NCBI GenBank assembly: GCA_964612675.1
Contig: CAZTDD010000140.1
Location: forward strand, 1-17,625
Direction of reading: 5' to 3'
DNA: 17,625 bases
From: CAZTDD01 sp964612675
Lineage (GTDB): Bacteria > Hinthialibacterota > Hinthialibacteria > Hinthialibacterales > JAKPRU01
Shown here in pieces: positions 6,548 through 12,436 of this stretch. Numbering within the stretch: position 1 is the stretch's first letter; each line of letters starts with the position of its first letter. Below the pieces are notes generated by a model, which ran no database searches, was not told where the DNA came from, and worked only from the letters and a program-made list of their open reading frames with translations. Made by a program: the position numbers and the translations under genes.

Positions 6548-8575
6548 ATGACACAAACAAGATTTTCAGAAGAAAACAATGGGACGTTTGCTCTGCGATT
6601 CGCATCGTTTCGGACTGTACTCACTTTTGTACTAATCCTGATATCGGTTTGGGTTGCTCTAAATGTAACGCACTATTTTCAGTGTGTCGAAGAGTTGCGA
6701 GACCTTCTGCGCAGTCAAGCGGAAACAATGGCGGCATCTATCGCGTTAGCAGACCAACATTTGACTCAGACCCTCGACCAGGTTGCGAGCGAACAGGCGG
6801 TACGGCTTGTTGCGGTCGGATCGTGGCTGCGGGACATGGAGCGGTACAGCCCTCTCGATTACGACACGCTGCAGCGTGTCGCCGACGAGGCGGGGGTCTT
6901 TAATATCGTTGTCTTCGATCCACAAGGCCGGCGCGAGATCGGTCTTCGGGGGCATGGTCCTCCGCCGGGGGCGGGCGGCGGCCTGCGTTCCGGTCAAGAC
7001 CGGCGGGGTCGACGTCGGCAATCTGTCGTGCATGTCGAAGAGTTTCTCAAATCGGAGAAACCCTTTGCAATTGAGGGGTTCCGTCGCGGACGCGGGAGCG
7101 GATTCCTGCGTTTCTCCGTTGTCGTTCGTCGCGAGAACGGCGGCGCGATTACCGTTCAGATCAGTGCGGAGGAACAACAACGCCTGTATGAAAATCTCGG
7201 CCCGGAAGCGTTGATGAGCCGACTGGCAGCTGAACCGAGCGTGGCTTACCTCGAACGGATTAGTGGAGGAGAGACGGATGCTCGTTTCGAAGGGCCTACG
7301 CTTGATTTTTCTGCGGAAGGCGAATTGGGGTTGGTACAGAAGGATACTTTCGAGGTACGGACCGATGTGCCCGGCCAGCCTGGAGCGGTTCTGCTTGTCG
7401 GATTCGATGCCGGCCCGTTACGCGCCGCCGAGAAGGAGTTACTACATCGGTTGATCTGGTCCGCTGGAATTGTGGGCATGGTGGGTGTGCTGGGGCTTCT
7501 GTGGGCCAGACTCCGCCGGCAGCACGGCTTTGTCGCCCGGGCGCTCCAGCAGATCCGTTCCTATCATCGCGCGCTTCTCGAACATATGGACGATGCCGTG
7601 CTTGCGTGGGGCGATGAAGAGGGACTCACTTTCTGGAATCGTCGTGCACAGGAATTGTTTCCGGATTTGGCTCATCTGACCGCAGGTAGCGCCCCGCCGG
7701 AATCCGTGCTCGACGTCGCGAAAAAAACTCGCGAAGGAAGCGGGAATTTGGTTATCGGATTCAATGGCGAGAATTCGGAGATTCGACGGTTTCGTTCCAA
7801 TCATGAGATTCTGGATTCGCCGATTCGAACGAACATGCTCTTTCTGACCGACGTGACGGCGGTCGAAGAGGCTACAAGCGAACGCCATCGCAGAGAGCAT
7901 TCCGAGGCGCTCGCGCGTGTGGCTTCCGGAGTCGCGCATGAGGTGCGGAATCCCTTGAACGCCATTGATATGACGATACAGACTCTGTGTGCCGAACCCA
8001 CGACGCTTGAAGAGGAGGACCGAAAGACGCTCCAGGATCTTCGACAAGAAATCTCCCGGATCAATGGGATTGTCAACCATTTCTTGGCGTACGGCAGGCC
8101 GCAGCCGCCTACTTTCGCGGAGACCGAACCGGGCGCTGTGATGGCGGAGGTAGTCTCTCTTCTGAGGCCTGTGGCGAACGAAAACAAGATCGCACTGAAC
8201 CTTGAGGTTGAAGACGGCGCAACGATCACCGCTGACCCGCAACAAATCCGGCAGGCTTTGTTGAACATTGTCTTGAACGCCTTGGAGGCGTCAAAAGAGG
8301 CCGACACGATTTCCCTGTGGGTCAAGAACCGGGTGGACGAGGTTGTGTGTGGATGTCAAGACAATGGCGAGGGAATGTCGCCGGACGAGGTGGACCGCCT
8401 TTTCGATCCCTATTTCAGTACAAAACCGCGGGGCACAGGTCTTGGAATGAGTATCGTCGAGAGAATAGTCCAAAATCATCACGGGAGAATCTCGGTGGAA
8501 AGCCACAGTGGAGAAGGCACACGAATCGTTGTTCACCTCCCCCGTCGATCGAGCGGAAAGGAAATGGAAGCATGA
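6548..8575 (+). CDS. Membrane sensor histidine kinase (ZraS-like), partner of the sigma-54 activator
   Basis: Start ATG 6548 is set by AGGAG 9 bases upstream; 675 residues. TM1 is at about 23-43 (VLTFVLILISVWVAL) and TM2 at 302-320. Between them lies a periplasmic sensor of about 255 residues with DEAGVFNIVVFDPQGRREIG and a Gly/Pro/Arg-rich insert (GHGPPPGAGGG, RRGRRRQS). A cytoplasmic PAS-like segment (about 333-437) precedes the HisKA motif VASGVAHEVRNPLNAI with phosphoacceptor H464. The ATPase follows, with N-box NIVLNALEAS, G1 DNGEGM, F-box DPYFSTK and G2 GTGLGMSIV. This NtrB/ZraS-type kinase core pairs with NtrC-family regulators. The stop overlaps the regulator start (ATGA). The periplasmic ligand is unknown; envelope stress, metal or calcium is inferred from the effector gene downstream. 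Confidence 0.9.
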   Translation: MTQTRFSEENNGTFALRFASFRTVLTFVLILISVWVALNVTHYFQCVEELRDLLRSQAETMAASIALADQHLTQTLDQVASEQAVRLVAVGSWLRDMERYSPLDYDTLQRVADEAGVFNIVVFDPQGRREIGLRGHGPPPGAGGGLRSGQDRRGRRRQSVVHVEEFLKSEKPFAIEGFRRGRGSGFLRFSVVVRRENGGAITVQISAEEQQRLYENLGPEALMSRLAAEPSVAYLERISGGETDARFEGPTLDFSAEGELGLVQKDTFEVRTDVPGQPGAVLLVGFDAGPLRAAEKELLHRLIWSAGIVGMVGVLGLLWARLRRQHGFVARALQQIRSYHRALLEHMDDAVLAWGDEEGLTFWNRRAQELFPDLAHLTAGSAPPESVLDVAKKTREGSGNLVIGFNGENSEIRRFRSNHEILDSPIRTNMLFLTDVTAVEEATSERHRREHSEALARVASGVAHEVRNPLNAIDMTIQTLCAEPTTLEEEDRKTLQDLRQEISRINGIVNHFLAYGRPQPPTFAETEPGAVMAEVVSLLRPVANENKIALNLEVEDGATITADPQQIRQALLNIVLNALEASKEADTISLWVKNRVDEVVCGCQDNGEGMSPDEVDRLFDPYFSTKPRGTGLGMSIVERIVQNHHGRISVESHSGEGTRIVVHLPRRSSGKEMEA

Positions 8576-9942
8576 CTGCGGAACCCGAGGGTGTAATTCT
8601 CATTGTAGAAGATGAAGCGTCTCAACGTCGGGCTCTTTCGGGGTACTTGCGCAAGCGGGGATATGACGTGATCGAAGCTGCCGATCAATCCTCAGCAATA
8701 AAGTCATTCGAGAAAGAAACCATTGACTTGTTGTTGACTGATATGCGGCTTCCGGACGGAAGCGGCGAACAGATCCTCGACCACGCCCAAAAAGTACGAC
8801 CGGACGTACCGGTTGTGATCATGACCGCCTACGGAGATACCGCACAGGCCGTGGCATCGATGCGGGCGGGGGCAGCCGATTATGTAACAAAGCCACTCGA
8901 TTTGTCGGAATTGGAAATCGTCATCCGGCGGGAACTGGAACGCTCTACCCTCGTATCGGAGAACCGACGTCTTCGAGAGATCGTCGAGCATCGTGGACGG
9001 GCGGAAGGCCTCGTTACCTCGAGTCCTCGGATGCAAGACGTGATCAATACGACTCTTCGTGCAGCGACCTCCGACGCGAATATTTTGATTCTGGGGGAAA
9101 GCGGAACGGGGAAAGAGGTTCTGGCCCGGGCGGTTCATGCCGCGAGTCACCGTGCCGAAAAGCCTTTTGTACCGATTCATTGTGCCGCTCTTCCCGAGGG
9201 GCTTGTTCAGAGCGAGTTGTTCGGTCATGAAAAGGGGGCATTTACAGGCGCCGCGTCCCGACGGCAGGGACGGTTCGAACTTGCCGAAGGCGGCACTGTA
9301 TTCATCGATGAAGTCGGCGATATTCCTCCGAATGTTCAGGTTCAGCTCCTTCGGGTACTTCAGGAACGTACGTTCGAGCGCGTAGGAGGTACGGAACCGA
9401 TACGGGTCGACGTTCGGATTGTCGCTGCGACGAATCGCGATTTGCAGGAAGCCATCCAGCAGGGGGAGTTCCGTGAAGATCTGTACTATCGACTCGGTGT
9501 CATCACAATTGAACTTCCTCCGTTGCGGGACCGCCGCGAGGATATTCCACCTTTGATCGATCATTTTCTGAAACGATACGCGCCCGGGCGCACGACCGAA
9601 GTCTCGCGGGAAGCGATGGATTCGCTCATGAAATACCACTGGCCGGGTAATATCCGGGAATTGGAGAACGTAGTCGAGCGAGCCGTCGTGCTTGCCCGAG
9701 GCGACCTCATCTCCACCAAGGATTTGCCTCCGAACGTCCAACCTGCCGAAGAGAAAACGACCGATGTAGAGGAACGTACCCTGCCGCAGATCGTCTCGGC
9801 GCTTGAACGAACACTCATCCGTCAGGCCCTCCTGAAGACGCATGGCAATCAGTCGGAAGCTGCCCGGTTGCTCGGGATCTCGGAACGGACTCTCCGTTAC
9901 AAACTCAAGAAATACGACACCGAACTAACCGAGATCGACTGA
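8572..9942 (+). CDS. NtrC-family sigma-54-dependent response regulator (ZraR-like)
   Basis: The 456-residue protein starts at ATG 8572, overlapping the kinase stop. The receiver domain (8-118) has acidic pair E13-D14, phosphoacceptor D57 (LLLTDMRLPDG), T85 and K107-P108. The AAA+ domain has Walker A GESGTGKE (175-182), an intact sigma-54 contact loop GAFTGA (222-227), Walker B GTVFIDEVGDI and R-finger regions. A Fis-type helix-turn-helix closes the protein (NQSEAARLLGISERTLRYKL). All elements needed for phosphorylation-gated, ATP-driven activation of sigma-54 polymerase are present. A sigma-54 promoter and three inverted repeats in the same locus are its most likely targets. The frame is open further upstream to 8317, but that part lies inside the kinase gene. 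Confidence 0.93.
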   Translation: MTAEPEGVILIVEDEASQRRALSGYLRKRGYDVIEAADQSSAIKSFEKETIDLLLTDMRLPDGSGEQILDHAQKVRPDVPVVIMTAYGDTAQAVASMRAGAADYVTKPLDLSELEIVIRRELERSTLVSENRRLREIVEHRGRAEGLVTSSPRMQDVINTTLRAATSDANILILGESGTGKEVLARAVHAASHRAEKPFVPIHCAALPEGLVQSELFGHEKGAFTGAASRRQGRFELAEGGTVFIDEVGDIPPNVQVQLLRVLQERTFERVGGTEPIRVDVRIVAATNRDLQEAIQQGEFREDLYYRLGVITIELPPLRDRREDIPPLIDHFLKRYAPGRTTEVSREAMDSLMKYHWPGNIRELENVVERAVVLARGDLISTKDLPPNVQPAEEKTTDVEERTLPQIVSALERTLIRQALLKTHGNQSEAARLLGISERTLRYKLKKYDTELTEID

Positions 9943-9943
9943 C

Positions 9944-9959
9944 TCGACGATTTTGTCGA
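9944..9959. promoter_or_regulatory. 16-bp inverted repeat, candidate operator copy 2
   Basis: TCGACGATTTTGTCGA begins 2 bases after the regulator stop codon. On the minus strand it reads TCGACAAAATCGTCGA, differing at one position from each of the other two copies. Its centre is about 79 bases from copy 3 and about 188 bases from the -24 GG of the promoter at 10139. Confidence 0.65.
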
Positions 9960-10022
9960 ATATCCAACTATTTGTATTTCAAGAGTTTACATTTCATTGA
10001 CCGAACGCGGCCTCGATACCGA

Positions 10023-10038
10023 TCGACAAAACCGTCGA
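10023..10038. promoter_or_regulatory. 16-bp inverted repeat, candidate operator copy 3
   Basis: TCGACAAAACCGTCGA: same half-sites and spacing as the copies at 6379 and 9944. Its centre lies about 110 bases upstream of the -24 GG, a normal distance for an enhancer bound by an NtrC-family activator. Confidence 0.65.
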
Positions 10039-10138
10039 ATCGCTTTCTTTTTCTTTTCGTGCAGGTAAACGCATCCTCTTTACTGTAACTCCATATTCTG
10101 CAGCGGCTTACAATTAATTCACTTGTTGGGCTCTGAAG

Positions 10139-10153
10139 TGGCATCTCTCTTGC
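10139..10153 (+). promoter_or_regulatory. Sigma-54 (-24/-12) promoter of the repeat/LTxxQ protein gene
   Basis: TGGCATCTCTCTTGC matches the TGGCAC-N5-TTGC consensus with GG at 10140-10141, GC at 10152-10153 and exactly 10 bases between. Transcription would start near 10165, leaving a leader of about 49 bases with AAGGAG (10201-10206) 7 bases before ATG 10214. Confidence 0.75.
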
Positions 10154-10213
10154 GCAATACGGGGGCAGGGTCAATCAGACCCGCAAAGAATCCTCAACAC
10201 AAGGAGATGTATT

Positions 10214-10885
10214 ATGTTAAGGCGCTATGTTTTTGTGACACTAATCGCGGGGTTGAGTTTTGTTCTGGTAGCTACTGACGCGCAAGCCCAATCCAGGCGT
10301 TCGCAGGGCAAACGAACCCAAAATGCTTACAAAGGTGCTTATGTTGTCGGCTCTCAGTCCGTCGTAGGCCGCAGCGCCGGTACCGCGACAAATTTCGTCG
10401 ACAATGACGGTGATGGTGTTTGCGATTACCAAGGCAAGGGCGGACGACGGTTCATGGGATCGAAAGGCAACAGAGGCTTTGGCGCTCGTGGAAACGGAGC
10501 AGGCCGGTTTGTCGACAAGGATGGCGACGGAGTCTGCGATTTTTCCGGTACGCGAGGACAGGGGTTTGTTGATGCGGATGGCGATGGAGTCTGCGATCTA
10601 CGCGGGACCAACGGACGCGGTTTCGTTGACGCCGACAGCGACGGTATCAACGATAACTCGCCTGTGGCTCAGCTGAATCTGACAGACGATCAGAAAGCTG
10701 CAATCGCGCAATTGCGTGCCGCCGGACGAGGACCGCACCGCGATGCGATTCGTGAAATCTTGACTCCCGAACAGCTCGCCCAACTCGAGGCCCTTCGTGC
10801 AGAACGTCAAATGCAGCGCATGGGACATCAACGCGGACAGAGGCGGTGGATGAACAATCGCTCAACAGTATCACCGCAGCAGTAA
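10214..10885 (+). CDS. Exported protein with Asp-rich calcium-type repeats and an LTxxQ (Spy/CpxP/ZraP-like) tail
   Basis: The 223-residue protein has a Sec signal peptide (cleavage near AQA at 25). Four FVDxDxDG(V/I)xD repeats at 61-71, 99-109, 118-128 and 137-147 resemble EF-hand-loop or thrombospondin type-3 calcium sites. The first three contain Cys as DGVCD; the fourth has DGIND. Gly/Arg-rich linkers separate them. Residues 155-200 form a helical region with LTDDQ (156-160) and LTPEQ (183-187), the paired LTxxQ motifs of Spy/CpxP/ZraP periplasmic chaperones. The last 20 residues are basic. It stands directly behind the sigma-54 two-component pair, under a -24/-12 promoter with two operator repeats, in the position of an effector. 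A periplasmic stress, metal- or calcium-binding chaperone is inference. The three cysteines could pair between molecules or bind metal. Confidence 0.8.
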   Translation: MLRRYVFVTLIAGLSFVLVATDAQAQSRRSQGKRTQNAYKGAYVVGSQSVVGRSAGTATNFVDNDGDGVCDYQGKGGRRFMGSKGNRGFGARGNGAGRFVDKDGDGVCDFSGTRGQGFVDADGDGVCDLRGTNGRGFVDADSDGINDNSPVAQLNLTDDQKAAIAQLRAAGRGPHRDAIREILTPEQLAQLEALRAERQMQRMGHQRGQRRWMNNRSTVSPQQ

Positions 10886-10890
10886 CATCC

Positions 10891-10908
10891 CCCGATTCTT
10901 CAATCGGG
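10891..10908 (+). repeat. Small hairpin after the effector gene
   Basis: CCCGATT (10891-10897) and AATCGGG (10902-10908) form a 7-bp stem with a CTTC tetraloop, starting 6 bases after the stop codon. It probably stabilises the mRNA 3' end together with the stronger hairpin that follows. Confidence 0.5.
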
Positions 10909-10914
10909 CACGTC

Positions 10915-10946
10915 CGAGGGGAAGAAGAGACACCTTCTTCCCCTCG
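10915..10946 (+). terminator. Strong hairpin terminator
   Basis: CGAGGGGAAGAAG (10915-10927) pairs perfectly with CTTCTTCCCCTCG (10934-10946) around a 6-base loop, followed by ATTCATTCT. The 13-bp stem ends the ZraSR-like locus and separates it from the phosphorelay genes. The U-tract is weak, so efficiency is uncertain. Confidence 0.7.
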
Positions 10947-10978
10947 ATTCATTCTGACTCTTGAACAGCACGCAGCAG

Positions 10979-11007
10979 GTGCAAAAAGCACAAAATCGAG
11001 TTAGAAT
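10979..11007 (+). promoter_or_regulatory. Weak candidate sigma-70 promoter of the phosphorelay operon
   Basis: TAGAAT (11002-11007) matches five of six -10 positions. GTGCAA at 10979-10984 is a poor -35 at 17-base spacing. It lies between the terminator and the first receiver gene (start 11069). Confidence 0.3.
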
Positions 11008-11068
11008 CTCACTGGTTTCGCTTGGAGTTCCCCGCCGGCAGGTTAGACTGATGGGAAAGGGAAGGGAG

Positions 11069-11584
11069 ATGGAGAATCCCGGTTCACAGAAGAAAGTACT
11101 CATCTGTGAAGACGATCCTGAAACCCGGCTTCTATTACGCTCCATGCTGCAAAACTACGGGTACGAGATATGCGGCGAGGCGGAGAACGGACTTCAGTCG
11201 ATCAATCTCTTCGAAGAAAATAGACCGGATGTCGTCCTTTTGGACATCAAAATGCCAAAAGGAGATGGCCTCACAGTACTTCGTTTTATTCGAGATCTCG
11301 ATACCGTTGCACGGGTGGTTATGTTGACCGGCGATGACTCTCCTCACTCGGTGCAGACGGCACGTAAGCTCGGAGCCGACGATTACCTCATTAAAACGAG
11401 CATGGTGGATACGGATCGATTCTTGAAGGCACTGGGACACGAAAGCGGTACAACAGAATCGACCGAAGAACCCGAGGGAGAAGCGGTAGCCGATGAGAAA
11501 GAAGAAAAAGTCACTCAGCCGGTGCGACGGATGGCAAGAGGCGAACGGGAAGACCGTTACGCACGCAAAGGATCCAGAAAATAA
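11069..11584 (+). CDS. CheY-like response regulator with a charged C-terminal tail
   Basis: ATG 11069 follows AAGGGAAGGGAG; ATG 11051 (MGKGREMENPG) is an alternative. The 171-residue protein has one receiver domain (8-120) with acidic residues E14-D15-D16, phosphoacceptor D59 (VVLLDIKMPKGDG), T87 and K109. The proline that normally follows the lysine is Thr here (LIKTS), which may change the cis-peptide switch region. Residues about 121-171 are a Glu/Lys/Arg-rich tail (TEEPEGEAVADEKEEK, then RRMARGEREDRYARKGSRK) with no DNA-binding or enzymatic domain. It is the first gene of a relay with a free Hpt protein 17 bases downstream, so it may accept phosphate from a kinase and pass it to Hpt, or act by protein contacts through the tail. 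Confidence 0.88.
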   Translation: MENPGSQKKVLICEDDPETRLLLRSMLQNYGYEICGEAENGLQSINLFEENRPDVVLLDIKMPKGDGLTVLRFIRDLDTVARVVMLTGDDSPHSVQTARKLGADDYLIKTSMVDTDRFLKALGHESGTTESTEEPEGEAVADEKEEKVTQPVRRMARGEREDRYARKGSRK

Positions 11585-11601
11585 GGTCGAAAGGAAAACG
11601 C

Positions 11602-11967
11602 GTGGCGATGGCTGAAGAGAAATACTTCGACGAAAGGGCCTTATCACGCCTGGACAAGATCGGCGGCCCCAGCCTTATCGGACAGATGATCGATCTCTTT
11701 CTGGACAATGTTCCGAAACGTCTCGAGGCCGCACGTACTGCACACCAAAACGGAAAGCTGAAAGACCTCGAGCGCTCGGCACACTCGATCAAATCCAGCG
11801 CAAGCAATTTCGGTGCGCACACTCTTTGCGATATCGCGGAGAAGATCGAGATTCGGGCCGGTGAACAAAACGCATCGGGTATGGCTGCGCTGTTGGATAC
11901 AATGGAGGAAACATTCGCCAAGGTCAAAACCAGCCTGGAGGAGAAAAGGAAGGGACTGCAGGAATGA
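11602..11967 (+). CDS. Free-standing Hpt histidine phosphotransfer protein
   Basis: The GTG at 11602 is favoured because AAGGA (11591-11595) lies 6 bases upstream; ATG 11608 would have a 12-base gap. The 121-residue helical protein carries the Hpt signature LERSAHSIKSSASNFGA with phosphoacceptor H61 and the following K64 and Gly. There is no kinase or receiver domain, so it shuttles phosphate between receiver domains. It sits between two CheY-like genes and overlaps the second by 4 bases (ATGA), implying co-translation and a H-D-H-D relay. Confidence 0.9.
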   Translation: MAMAEEKYFDERALSRLDKIGGPSLIGQMIDLFLDNVPKRLEAARTAHQNGKLKDLERSAHSIKSSASNFGAHTLCDIAEKIEIRAGEQNASGMAALLDTMEETFAKVKTSLEEKRKGLQE

Positions 11968-12326
11968 AAACGATCGCACTCGTCGAAGACAATCCCGATA
12001 ATCGCTTGCTTGTACAGGCGATGCTCGAAGACCGGTACAATATCGCCGAATACGAAACCGGTGTCGAGGCCCTGGAAGGATTGAAAAATGAAAAACCCGA
12101 TCTGGTTCTTCTGGACATATCCTTGCCTGAAATGGATGGCACGGAGGTCTTGGCGAATATTCGGTCGGACGAGAATCTTCGGGACCTCCCCGTGATCGCA
12201 CTGACCGCTCACGCAATGTCCGGAGACAGGGAGAAATATCTCGCCCTGGGTTTTAACGAGTACGTTACAAAGCCGATTCTAGATGAAGATGTTTTGATCG
12301 AGGCGATTCAAGAATTATTGAAATAG
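11964..12326 (+). CDS. Single-domain CheY-like response regulator
   Basis: A 120-residue receiver that starts within the Hpt stop (ATGA). It has E8-D9, phosphoacceptor D51 (LVLLDISLPEMDG), T81 (IALTAHAM) and K103-P104, plus the C-terminal helix. The AMSGDREKYLALGFNEY signature is typical of receivers paired with hybrid-type kinases and Hpt proteins, as in DivK. With no output domain it must act by protein binding or as a phosphate sink or intermediate. It is the likely terminal acceptor of the preceding Hpt protein. Confidence 0.92.
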   Translation: MKTIALVEDNPDNRLLVQAMLEDRYNIAEYETGVEALEGLKNEKPDLVLLDISLPEMDGTEVLANIRSDENLRDLPVIALTAHAMSGDREKYLALGFNEYVTKPILDEDVLIEAIQELLK

Positions 12327-12436
12327 GGACCTGAGTAGTCTTTTCTTACAGTATGTCCGGTGCTAACCGGCTCATTGCGAAGAGGGGAAATCCGACCGGG
12401 TCCGAGCGGCAGCCGCCGACCCGAGGAGTGTGCGCA

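Noticed and set aside
7442..8245. 267-residue minus-strand open frame
   Set aside because: It is antisense to the transmitter part of the sensor kinase and shows no domain or ribosome-site support.
8704..9843. 379-residue minus-strand open frame
   Set aside because: It is fully antisense to the NtrC-type regulator, whose motifs are all intact. The antisense translation has no recognisable domain.
12358..12371. CCGGT-GCTA-ACCGG mini-hairpin between the second receiver and first kinase genes
   Set aside because: A 5-bp stem without a U-run is too weak to call a terminator.
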